A stretch of DNA of 48,633 bases from JAYZDF01 sp036337945. Its GTDB lineage: Bacteria; Myxococcota; Kuafuiibacteriia; Kuafuiibacteriales; Kuafuiibacteriaceae. Positions 1 to 8,463 of the stretch are shown here, in pieces. The first letter of the stretch is position 1. Every line of letters begins with the position of its first letter. The notes beneath the pieces are model-generated. The model had not been told where the DNA came from. It saw only the letters and a list, made by a program, of their open reading frames with translations, and ran no database searches. The position numbers were made by a program, and so were the translations under genes. Location: NCBI GenBank assembly GCA_036337945.1, contig JAYZDF010000022.1, positions 1-48,633 of the forward strand, read 5' to 3'.

Positions 1-93
1 TCGCCTGGCAGCGACACAATCGAACCTAAAATCGACTAAATGAAGTTCGGACTCGCAACTCGATCCTTAACACGATATGACTGATATCGACTT

Positions 94-2661
94 ATGCCTT
101 TGCCTCACGCCCCGGTTCTCACCCAAGTCATCAATGAAGCCAGCGACATCGCGAAGGCCACCGAACAAACGCTGACAACTGGTCATATTTTGCTCGCCTT
201 TTTCACCGTTCATAATTCAGCAGGGAGATTCCTCAAAGAGAGAAAGATCAACGAAGACTATCTTCTTGATCTTGTGCAAGGGAAACTGACCGAGGGACCC
301 GATTTAGTCGCTGAGGTTTTGCGAAAAGCGGAACAGATTGCTGCGGGATGTGGCGCCACCGACACAAACTGCCTTCATGTTCTTTATGCCATGACTCGAG
401 AAAAACGAGCGAAGGCTTATGAGCTGCTTAATCAACCCGAAATTCAACTCTCAGCCCTTCGACAAAAAGCACTGAGCATTCTCACTGGAGCCATCCCGGT
501 TTGGGTGGCCAAGGAAGAATCCATTCGACCAGCAAATTCGTCACATATTTCTCGGATTCAACGAGGTAATCGAAGAAGTCGGCGCTCTGTCGCATCAAAC
601 CTACCAAGACCAGGCATGTCTCCAGCCATAGAATGGACGCCGCCTAACGCAAACAAAAGTCTCAATCCCGTCAAGAGTCGATATGATCATAAAAGTTCCT
701 CTCGTAGGAACCTGTCAGGAGCCGCCGGCCTTACGGTTGAGCCTGTTCCGATGGACACACAATCAGATATAAAATCGAAGTTCGACTTGGACATCTCAAC
801 AAAATCAAAGACGCCTAACATAACGCTTGATGATGACCCCTGGGCACTTTCTGCCGAACAATATCCTTGGCTCACAAGCCTCGGGCGAAATCTAAGTGTA
901 GAAGCCGGGAACGAAGAGTTAGAGCATGTGACCGGACGTGAGAAAGAAATCGATACACTGATTGATGTCCTTGGGAAACGAAGGTCCAATAACCCATGTC
1001 TGCTGGGTGAGCCTGGCGTTGGCAAGACGGCTGTTGTTGAAGCCCTTGCACTTAGATTGGTGGAAGATCCTCCGACAGAAGCTATGGGTCACAAAATCAT
1101 TATTGAGCTGGACGTGGGCTCTCTTCTCATCGGGACCCATCTTCGAGGCTCTTTCAGTGAAAAATTGCAAGGAATCAAAGAAGAAGTTCAGCGTTCAGGA
1201 CGAGTGATTGTATTTTTTGATGAACTCCACACACTCGTGGGCGCAGGTTCGACAGGCGACGGTGCTCAGGATGCCGCGAACGATCTAAAAACTGTTTTGG
1301 CGCGCGGAGAATTTCCGTGCATAGGTGCCACAACAACCGACGAGTGGAACAAACACATCGAACCTGACCCGGCTCTCAAAAGACGTTTTTATCCCGTCGT
1401 CGTAAAAGAACCGTCACCAGATAATGCTATTGATATGCTAGATCATATCATTGGCGCTTATGCAGAACACCACGGAGTTCGATACGATGATGCAGCAATA
1501 AAAGCAGCGTGTCATCTATCTGCTCGATTCATCCACGACCGACATCTTCCTGATAAAGCAATCACGCTGATTGATCTCGCAGGATCAAGGGTGGCTCGCT
1601 CCCGAAAGAAAGTCGTTACCCGCGAAGATGTAGCGAAGATTATTTCTGAGCAGGCGGAAATTCCGATCGAAAGGGTATTATCTTCTGATAAATCCCGACT
1701 GCTAGACCTTGAAAAACACCTTCACAAGAAAGTCGTTGGGCATGTAGATGAAATTAATCAGATATGTAATGTCATTCGTCGCAATGCTGCAGGCTTTAGC
1801 AGCCACCGACCGCAAGGAAGCTTTCTCTTTTTGGGTCCAACGGGTGTAGGTAAAACTGAGACCGCAAAGGCTATTGCAGAGTGTTTACACGGTTCAGAGG
1901 ACGCCCTTCTTCGATTCGACTTATCAGAATTCGGTGAAGCACATTCTGTAGCAAGACTCATCGGTGCTCCTCCGGGCTATATTGGACACGACTCGGGAGG
2001 ACAGCTCACGGAGGAAATTCGGAAGCGACCTGCTCGAGTAATCTTGTTCGACGAAATAGAGAAAGCCCATCGCGACGTTTTACTTCTATTCTTACAGATT
2101 CTTGACGATGGCCGACTCACGGATAGTCACGGCAGAAGTGTGAGCTTTAGTGAGACTATCATTGTAATGACGTCTAATCTGGGATCTCAAAAAATGAGGA
2201 GTGAACGTCGAATTGGATTTGGAGCGAAAGAAGTTGATACACAAAATGTTCGCTCGACGGTGAAGAGCGAGGCACAAAGTCAACTCGCTCCGGAGCTATG
2301 GGCCAGAATAGAGGACCCACTGGTATTCGCTCCACTAAACACCGAGGAAGTTTGGGAGATTACTCGTCGACTCGCAAAAGCTTCGAGTGAGCGACTTCGC
2401 AAAGAGCGAGGTATCTATTTTCAGCTCGACGATAGTGCCATTGATTATCTTGTGCAGCAGGGTGGTTATGACGCAACCTTGGGCGCAAGACCAATGCGAC
2501 ACATCCTTGCTCGCATTATTGAGGCTCCAATCGCAGCACGTATTCTAGAAGGTCGACTACACGCAGATGAACAGGTCACTGTTTCCACCACCGAGAGTGG
2601 TAGTTTGGCATTTCTGGTTGGTAGCGAACAAGAAACACTTAGCCAAAGACCACGAAGATAG
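94..2661 (+). CDS. ClpA/ClpC-like double AAA+ unfoldase
   Basis: Cytoplasmic HSP100-family ATPase, probably unfolding proteins for ClpP or remodelling them. Order: Clp N-terminal repeat domain (about residues 1-130), a Ser/Arg-rich linker (about 135-270), AAA1 with Walker A GEPGVGKT (305-312) and Walker B FFDELH, then AAA2 with Walker A GPTGVGKT (581-588) and Walker B LFDEIEKAH. There is no long coiled-coil middle domain between the AAA modules, which argues against ClpB. An IGF tripeptide (707-709) sits where ClpA has IGL and ClpC has VGF, the ClpP-docking loop. The AAA1 pore loop reads GTHLRG where the family has an aromatic residue (KYRG); the AAA2 loop PPGYIG is normal. The ATG has no clear Shine-Dalgarno. 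No clpP or clpS lies in the window. The stop overlaps the next start by one base. Family call sure; specific name not. Confidence 0.9.
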   Translation: MPLPHAPVLTQVINEASDIAKATEQTLTTGHILLAFFTVHNSAGRFLKERKINEDYLLDLVQGKLTEGPDLVAEVLRKAEQIAAGCGATDTNCLHVLYAMTREKRAKAYELLNQPEIQLSALRQKALSILTGAIPVWVAKEESIRPANSSHISRIQRGNRRSRRSVASNLPRPGMSPAIEWTPPNANKSLNPVKSRYDHKSSSRRNLSGAAGLTVEPVPMDTQSDIKSKFDLDISTKSKTPNITLDDDPWALSAEQYPWLTSLGRNLSVEAGNEELEHVTGREKEIDTLIDVLGKRRSNNPCLLGEPGVGKTAVVEALALRLVEDPPTEAMGHKIIIELDVGSLLIGTHLRGSFSEKLQGIKEEVQRSGRVIVFFDELHTLVGAGSTGDGAQDAANDLKTVLARGEFPCIGATTTDEWNKHIEPDPALKRRFYPVVVKEPSPDNAIDMLDHIIGAYAEHHGVRYDDAAIKAACHLSARFIHDRHLPDKAITLIDLAGSRVARSRKKVVTREDVAKIISEQAEIPIERVLSSDKSRLLDLEKHLHKKVVGHVDEINQICNVIRRNAAGFSSHRPQGSFLFLGPTGVGKTETAKAIAECLHGSEDALLRFDLSEFGEAHSVARLIGAPPGYIGHDSGGQLTEEIRKRPARVILFDEIEKAHRDVLLLFLQILDDGRLTDSHGRSVSFSETIIVMTSNLGSQKMRSERRIGFGAKEVDTQNVRSTVKSEAQSQLAPELWARIEDPLVFAPLNTEEVWEITRRLAKASSERLRKERGIYFQLDDSAIDYLVQQGGYDATLGARPMRHILARIIEAPIAARILEGRLHADEQVTVSTTESGSLAFLVGSEQETLSQRPRR

Positions 2662-3668
2662 TGACGCAAACCAATATCCTCACTGAAAACTATCGCAAGG
2701 CGATTATTTGCATAAACGCCTTTTTTTTATTCAGTTGTAGTAGCAACATCCCACTTGAGTTCTTCTATGATGATGAACTGGTCGAAGCACCTACACGTCA
2801 GCTTCATCTCAAGATCTTTAACGAAGAGGTTTCATGTGACGACTATCTGTCGGCTCCTCATACCTCCGAATTGTTTTCAGAGTTTCTAGTTAAAGAAATT
2901 CGAACAGGCTACCCGGTCATTACTGCCACACTCGAGCCGGAAGCCTTTACCGCAGGAAAATTATTCACGTTTGGTGTAGAGGCTTATGATAAAGATAAAA
3001 TCTCGGTTGCTCGAGGATGTGAAACCCAAGTGGGCGGCGAATTTGATGAAATATCCCTGCAACTCTTTGGATTAGCAAAATGCCGACTCACACCACGAGA
3101 GATTGATCTTGCGTTGGTCGTTGACACCTCTTCAAGGAGTCTCGCAAGAGACCCGCGACTAACCCACATCAAAATGATTCGAGAAATAATGCTAGAAGAA
3201 TCTCTCTTTTCCACTTGGACAATTATGTCTACCGCGCCAACACCGCGGGTATGGGTGTCAAAAAGCTCCTCTTTAGAAAAAGCGAGGGAAGCGTTTGGTC
3301 AAATTGAGGAAACATATACGGAATCGGATTCAGCACATTTTGATGGAGTGGTACAAGCTTCACGTTTGCTTCGGTCTGAGAGTTTATGCGGCCGTGTTCC
3401 TGCGATGTTTATTTTCACAGGAGGAATAGACAGAAACTCTGACCTCACCTGGCAAAACGCAAGATTAGGCTTGGAAGGGTCTTTGATAGATCCCGAAGAT
3501 AATATTTTTACTGTGGGACTCACCCTGGAAGAAAACGCCTTTGGGGAATTTTTAGATTTCATTCCTCAAAATTCAGGAAACGCCTATCTCGCGCAATACA
3601 CCGAATTTCTGGAAGCACAATTACTTGAAGTAAGAGAGCAGCTTGCAGCTTTGGTACCAAATCCCTAA
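2661..3668 (+). CDS. putative lipoprotein with von Willebrand factor A-like domain
   Basis: GTG start overlaps the stop of the Clp ATPase by one base (TAGTG), so the two are probably translationally coupled. The N-terminus has a hydrophobic stretch ending in a lipobox-like FLFSC followed by SSN, so the mature protein is probably lipid-anchored in the envelope. From about residue 148 the segment DLALVVDTSSRS resembles the first strand and a MIDAS DxSxS motif of a VWA domain. Further VWA-like pieces follow: MFIFTGGIDRNSD and a hydrophobic strand at NIFTVGLTL. VWA domains usually bind protein partners through a metal ion. The first 140 residues match nothing I recognise. The coupling to a cytoplasmic unfoldase is odd for a surface protein. 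The VWA assignment is by eye and the function is unknown. Confidence 0.7.
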   Translation: MTQTNILTENYRKAIICINAFFLFSCSSNIPLEFFYDDELVEAPTRQLHLKIFNEEVSCDDYLSAPHTSELFSEFLVKEIRTGYPVITATLEPEAFTAGKLFTFGVEAYDKDKISVARGCETQVGGEFDEISLQLFGLAKCRLTPREIDLALVVDTSSRSLARDPRLTHIKMIREIMLEESLFSTWTIMSTAPTPRVWVSKSSSLEKAREAFGQIEETYTESDSAHFDGVVQASRLLRSESLCGRVPAMFIFTGGIDRNSDLTWQNARLGLEGSLIDPEDNIFTVGLTLEENAFGEFLDFIPQNSGNAYLAQYTEFLEAQLLEVREQLAALVPNP

Positions 3669-3685
3669 GGCGGAGGATAACCGCG

Positions 3686-5134
3686 TTAGTCCCACTCTAG
3701 TTCAAGGTCATCATCTGATAGATCAAGTGCTTTTGGTGGTGTCTTAACTTTTGTTTTCTTCTTGGCTTTCGGTTTAGCTTTCTTTTTCGGTTTAGACTTT
3801 TCGGGCTGAGGTTTGGAAGCCGGCGCTTTTTTAGTTTTTTCAGGCGCTTCTTTTTTGGCTGCAGCCTTTTTCGGTTCTTTAGTCTCAGCCGGGTCAGATG
3901 CAGGCTTTTCAGGTTTTACGGCAGGAGGTTTCGGTTTCTCTATCGCTGGTTCGACTTTCTTCGCGGGCTTGGGGGATGGCGCTGGCGGGGCCTCTACTGC
4001 CTCCGGAGCAGCGGCTTCAGCTTCTTTCGGCTCTTCCTTGACTACGTCTTCAGGCTTTTCTGCGGCGCCCTCGTTAGTTTCAGCACCTTCTTTTTCAGGT
4101 TCAACTGCCGAATCCTCGGGTGCTGCAGTTGCAGTAGAAGACTCTTCTTCTGAGCCTTCTGGGCTTGGAGTCTGCTCTGGTTTTTGTTGGGCAGTGTCTA
4201 CTTCTTTTTGAGCTACATCTACTTGAATCGCGGGGGCTTTTTGACCCGTAGTATCAACAGCGTCTTTTCGAACCACGACTGCATCGACGATGGAACCAAG
4301 GTCTCCGGATGGCTGAGCGACCTCTGCTCGGCGCCCTACCGTGTCAAAGGCAATGAGTTCGTTTGTTGCCGGTTCGTTTCTCTCGAGCTCAGTTGAAAAC
4401 TGGCCGCTGGGCTCAATTTCAACCTCTTCGTAAAATTCGCCTCTGCGAACCATAAGCTGGGCATATGGGTTGGTTTTGCCTCGAACAAGAAAACGCCCAC
4501 CGAGATCTTCTGCTTCATCAATAAAGACCGTCAACTTGTCAGGAATGACGGCGAAAGTTGAGCCTTCTGGAGTGATGACTACTTCCCGGTCCTTTGCATA
4601 AGTGTTCTTGGTTCCGTTGGCGTTAACTTCAACCTGACCATCCAACACCGCGATCAATGTTCGATCATCCTGAACCCAAACACTGAACGTGGTTCCTTCG
4701 ACAGTCAGGTTTTCGTCGGGAACGTTAACAGAAACACCACCCATTCGATGGACGAGTAAACGACCGCGATTCAAGTAAACCTTCAAACGTTTACCAGGGG
4801 CATTGATCGTAAATTGCGCTTCACGGGATGCTTGTATTTTTACGTCTGGCATTTCCAAGTGAACGAAGCCTTCAAGCTCGGACGTCACAAAGCCTGTCGG
4901 CCGAGGGAGTTCATCACCGACCTGAACTAAACGAAGAGACCCATTTGTTGCAAAAGCTCGAACATCCTCATCCGCCTTTACGATCTTCAGTGCAGACAAA
5001 GGACGTACCACACTGAATGATTGCTTCGAGGGCAGCTCCACGCGATCTGCCAGGTGTCGAGCGCCTGCGGCGCCCGCCACGGCCACAGTGCATGAAATAC
5101 CGAGACCTATTACGAGTTGCTTAGTTGTACTCAT
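3686..5134 (-). CDS. FecR-domain membrane protein with Pro/Lys/Glu/Ala-rich tail
   Basis: An N-terminal hydrophobic segment (about residues 7-24) is a signal anchor or signal peptide. Residues about 50-170 form a FecR-like beta domain, with the typical TVEGTTFSVWVQDDRTLI and AVLDGQVEVN pattern. Residues about 200-270 look like an Ig-like strand-rich domain (VRGKTNPYAQLMVRRGEF). From about 305 the chain is low-complexity, rich in Pro, Lys, Glu and Ala, and ends in an acidic DLSDDDLELEWD. The tail could span the envelope or bind peptidoglycan. Classical FecR proteins are anti-sigma regulators next to an ECF sigma factor and a TonB receptor; neither is nearby, so a structural or sensory envelope role is more likely. 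Last gene of the minus-strand run from guaA, 86 bases after the DUF4388 gene. Convergent with the VWA lipoprotein, with an 18-base gap. Confidence 0.75.
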   Translation of the reverse strand: MSTTKQLVIGLGISCTVAVAGAAGARHLADRVELPSKQSFSVVRPLSALKIVKADEDVRAFATNGSLRLVQVGDELPRPTGFVTSELEGFVHLEMPDVKIQASREAQFTINAPGKRLKVYLNRGRLLVHRMGGVSVNVPDENLTVEGTTFSVWVQDDRTLIAVLDGQVEVNANGTKNTYAKDREVVITPEGSTFAVIPDKLTVFIDEAEDLGGRFLVRGKTNPYAQLMVRRGEFYEEVEIEPSGQFSTELERNEPATNELIAFDTVGRRAEVAQPSGDLGSIVDAVVVRKDAVDTTGQKAPAIQVDVAQKEVDTAQQKPEQTPSPEGSEEESSTATAAPEDSAVEPEKEGAETNEGAAEKPEDVVKEEPKEAEAAAPEAVEAPPAPSPKPAKKVEPAIEKPKPPAVKPEKPASDPAETKEPKKAAAKKEAPEKTKKAPASKPQPEKSKPKKKAKPKAKKKTKVKTPPKALDLSDDDLELEWD

Positions 5135-5220
5135 ATGGCTGCAAGGATAATGGCTTTCGGAGACGTTGGAAAGTTATCGGCCAAGGTCTTTGTCACAAGG
5201 AGAGAATTTGAGGAACACCC

Positions 5221-6360
5221 TTATTTGATCAGGTAAGAATCCTCTTTTCCCGCAGGAAGTCGGGGTGCAAACCAAAATTGTTTCCCATCGCTCCAATAAT
5301 TGACCCGGTCACGTAAATACGTGTCGAAAAACTGGCGGCTCAACACCCAGTCACCCTTCAAATCCTGCAAGGTTTGCGGATATTGACCATGTCTGAGTCG
5401 GTAAAGCTCGAGTGAACGCCGGAAAACCTCAGAGTTGGTTGTCCACAGATAATTTTCCATCGTTTGGGGCCTAAACCGCACCATTGGTCCCGACTGTAAC
5501 CCATACCAGCTCAGATCGGCTGTCATGAAAAGTGTGACTAAAGCCGCAACGATCACCAAATGAGTCATTGCCGCACCGGCCACTTGAGGAGGATTGAGTC
5601 GGCTCCATGCTCGAGACCACCAGGCCCTTTCTTGACGATTCTTCGCAGGTTTCCCACTTTTTAGATATCCACCAGCTACCAGGCGAACAATGGCCCGAGC
5701 ACCGCGATATTTTCCTAGTCGAGAGCGGTATAAGGCCGAGTCAAAGGTTCTCGCAATATCGAATGAGTCGAACATTCTCCGATCGTCAGACGAAATTCCG
5801 TCTTCTTGAACGAGTGGGATTGGTTTCGCCTGTTGAAAACCGTCTTTCGGCTTCGGTTGCTCTATCTGAAGAGTTGGCCACTCTGCTCGAAGTGTCGCAG
5901 CTTCCGTTAGCAAATTCTCGACAGAGATCGACTCATTTCTTTCCCAAGGTGCTGCAACCTCTCTAAGCTCAAACTCAAACGTTCCGGTTTGCCAAAGGAG
6001 AACCTCGAGAGCATGATCACTATTTTGCAACCGGGCAAATTCCTCAACAAGCTCAGGTTCTATTCCCAGACGTTCGACAAATATTCGCCCTATTCTCTGC
6101 AACGTTTCTTTCTGCAGAGCTAGGCTATATGAAATCTGATCTTTCGAGATAAATGCGCCCCTGCGCATCAATTCACCGAGACGCTCATTGCGAGAGCGCT
6201 TATCTTGTTTAACTCTAAGTAAGTTTCCTTCCCGAAAATAAAGCTCAACTTCGTCGGAACGATCCTTTACATGGAGTATCCCGGTCAATCGATGATCTAA
6301 AACCTGACGAAGGACAACAAAGAGACTCTTGCCCTCGATCAAGCCTCGTAACTTGCTCAT
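5221..6360 (-). CDS. DUF4388 (PATAN) domain protein with C-terminal pseudopilin-like segment
   Basis: Residues about 1-135 match the DUF4388/PATAN domain common in Myxococcota and cyanobacteria: an opening LRGLIEGKSLFVVLRQVLDH, then TGILHVKDRSDEVELYFREG, and a final LLWQTGTFEFEL. Such domains are thought to mediate protein contacts in two-component and polarity systems. A charged linker follows, then one transmembrane helix at about 265-285. The final 80 residues (SLELYRLRHGQYPQTLQDL, then a YWSDGKQFWF strand) resemble the globular head of type II secretion pseudopilins, though there is no prepilin cleavage site ahead of it. The ATG overlaps the stop of the preceding TPR gene (ATGA), so they are co-translated. 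DUF4388 is confident; the pilin-like tail is inferred by eye. Confidence 0.75.
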   Translation of the reverse strand: MSKLRGLIEGKSLFVVLRQVLDHRLTGILHVKDRSDEVELYFREGNLLRVKQDKRSRNERLGELMRRGAFISKDQISYSLALQKETLQRIGRIFVERLGIEPELVEEFARLQNSDHALEVLLWQTGTFEFELREVAAPWERNESISVENLLTEAATLRAEWPTLQIEQPKPKDGFQQAKPIPLVQEDGISSDDRRMFDSFDIARTFDSALYRSRLGKYRGARAIVRLVAGGYLKSGKPAKNRQERAWWSRAWSRLNPPQVAGAAMTHLVIVAALVTLFMTADLSWYGLQSGPMVRFRPQTMENYLWTTNSEVFRRSLELYRLRHGQYPQTLQDLKGDWVLSRQFFDTYLRDRVNYWSDGKQFWFAPRLPAGKEDSYLIK

Positions 6361-8393
6361 GCTCTCAATACCCTCCTCACGGAAAGAAGCATCATCACAG
6401 CCATGAAGCTCCCAAACAAAGCTTCAAGAAAATAGAAAGCGTGAGTTCCTAAACCAAAAGCACTGGCCCCGATCTCAGATGAGATAAGAAAGCCTAAAAG
6501 CAAAAAACTAAATATACATAGTCGGAAGAAACCAGCGATCGCACGATCGACCGCGATATCACTAAGACCGGGTAAAACACTCGCGAGTTTTTCAAAGAGA
6601 GCTATCCTTCCTTCATACCTTTCGACTCTTTCTTTTTTCCTTTGGCGCTTTGCCGGATCAATCGATTCAGATCTCAAAAAAACAGACTGGCATTGGTCAC
6701 AGTGATTTGAACGGGCTACCCACCGAGTGGGGCGCCCACATTTCGTGCACGGAATGTACATTCCTAAAATTTTCTTGTTGCGTACTAAAATAAGGCCAAT
6801 AATTCCAACGATAAAAAGGAAACCAGTCACTAAGATCGGACTCAACGGATTACCAGTCTGTCTAAAGATAGAGAAAGCTTTGCCCCATGCCTGAGTGAAG
6901 CCATTTGAGATTAAGTTATTCCAAGCAAAGGATTCGTCCGGGCTGATAAACAAGAGTTTCTCGGCCGTGGATGCACCAGCAGATATATCACCGTAAGACT
7001 GAGTCAACTCGGCGTTAATTCGCCTTGCTCGAGCAAGCGCAGCTTGGGCGGCCTCAAACTTCCCCTCATCAAGTACTAATGACGCATAGTTTAGCAAGGG
7101 CTCAGCGAAGCCCCCGTCTTTCACAGCCAATTGAAAATGCTTCTTTGCCGCTTCTGTTTTGCCTGTAAAGTAAAGAAGTTTACCTTTGTTATTTAGGAGC
7201 ATCGGGTTGTTTGGTTCAAGTGTTAAGACATGGGAATACGTCCCTAATGATTGTTCGTACTTGCCATCGCTCCAATCAGAAAAGGCAAGCGCCATGTGAG
7301 CATACAGATTCTTCTGCCCCTCCGAAGTTTTGCTATACTTAAGCAGCTTTCCATACGCCCGCTGAGAATCTGCATCGTTGAAAACCGTGAGAACATCTTG
7401 GTCAGCCGATTTTTGATTCGAGATAAAAGCACTCGTAAGTATCAGAAAAGCCGGAACGAAGAGCAAAACTAACCAAGAAAAATATCCAACATATCGCTCG
7501 CTATCCTTTTGAAACGACCAGAGAGCTACAACCAAAACCCCAAAAGATAATAACCAGCCTATCCCGAAAGCAAGCGGCGCACATAAAACGAGTATGCCGA
7601 GCATTGCAACGTGTACTTGACTAAACACAGAAGGAAGCAATCGAGCGAATGTATAGACAATGTAGCGGGCGTACTTCAGCGTCTGGATAACGGTAAAGAC
7701 AATAATGCTCAAAAAAAGGCTAATCATCACGAGCAAATAGGTTTCAAAAAATAGACCACGTTGATTTCGAAACGTGAGGACTCGACTTTGAAAATAATCC
7801 GCTAAAATTCCTGCGTGAGCACCCAAATTCATCGAACTTGAGGAGAGGGATAACTGTAGACGAGCAAGGTGTAACTGAAAAAGCTCCGGAGAAATCTTAG
7901 CTGCAGTATAAAGTAGCTCTTTTGCACCATCATTATCTCCTTGTGATCTTGCTATCCTCGACTCTCTCGCCAAGGCCATCGACAATACGGGAAGATTGCG
8001 AATTGCTAACTTTTTTTGGGTTGAGATAATTCGATCCAGCCCGATAAATGCCAGTTCTTTTCTTTCGTGCGTCAGGTGATTTATTACGTCTTGAATTTCT
8101 AAGAACAGTTCGCGACGATTAGGATATGAGACCCAAAGATCTTTTGGATGAAAGCGGCCTTCATTTTGTGGAGGCTCTACCTCATAATTTTTAGAGCGCT
8201 CTGAGGATTCTTCAAATACATCCATTGCGACGGACGCTGACCGAGTCCCAGAATTGATTGCAGTAGTTGAACTGGACACCGTAGAGGTTGAAGAACCAGT
8301 TGACGCATAGGGTTCTTGCGCCAGGCTTTGAGATGTTCCTATGGCGAAAAACAATATTGGCAACATTGCCCACATTGTTTTGCCTAGACGCAT
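6357..8393 (-). CDS. TPR-containing polytopic membrane protein with zinc ribbon
   Basis: The N-terminus is a signal peptide or anchor (WAMLPILFFAIGTSQSLAQ). Ser/Thr-rich and helical TPR-like segments follow. Hydrophobic helices lie at about 215-240, 258-300 and 310-330, then a clearer TPR block (about 345-460; LTLEPNNPMLLNNKGKLLYF). Another membrane helix at about 515-545 is followed by a CxxC...CxxC zinc ribbon (about 548-570; CTKCGR and CDQCQS), and the protein ends with two further helices. A zinc ribbon directly after a membrane helix suggests it faces the cytoplasm while the TPR part lies on one side as a scaffold. The stop overlaps the DUF4388 start. I do not recognise a named family. 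Reading frame and topology are convincing; function is unknown. Confidence 0.7.
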   Translation of the reverse strand: MRLGKTMWAMLPILFFAIGTSQSLAQEPYASTGSSTSTVSSSTTAINSGTRSASVAMDVFEESSERSKNYEVEPPQNEGRFHPKDLWVSYPNRRELFLEIQDVINHLTHERKELAFIGLDRIISTQKKLAIRNLPVLSMALARESRIARSQGDNDGAKELLYTAAKISPELFQLHLARLQLSLSSSSMNLGAHAGILADYFQSRVLTFRNQRGLFFETYLLVMISLFLSIIVFTVIQTLKYARYIVYTFARLLPSVFSQVHVAMLGILVLCAPLAFGIGWLLSFGVLVVALWSFQKDSERYVGYFSWLVLLFVPAFLILTSAFISNQKSADQDVLTVFNDADSQRAYGKLLKYSKTSEGQKNLYAHMALAFSDWSDGKYEQSLGTYSHVLTLEPNNPMLLNNKGKLLYFTGKTEAAKKHFQLAVKDGGFAEPLLNYASLVLDEGKFEAAQAALARARRINAELTQSYGDISAGASTAEKLLFISPDESFAWNNLISNGFTQAWGKAFSIFRQTGNPLSPILVTGFLFIVGIIGLILVRNKKILGMYIPCTKCGRPTRWVARSNHCDQCQSVFLRSESIDPAKRQRKKERVERYEGRIALFEKLASVLPGLSDIAVDRAIAGFFRLCIFSFLLLGFLISSEIGASAFGLGTHAFYFLEALFGSFMAVMMLLSVRRVLRA

Positions 8394-8463
8394 ATCTACA
8401 GAATTATCAGAGGCCTAGTCGTGTAGCAATATTCAGCAGGGAAAGAAGGAGGCAAAAGAGATG

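Noticed and set aside
3671..3682. Small GCGG/CCGC hairpin between convergent genes
   Set aside because: Four-base stem with no T run on either side.
3813..4211. Gly/Ser/Ala-rich plus-strand open frame
   Set aside because: Antisense of the low-complexity Pro/Lys/Glu tail of the FecR protein.
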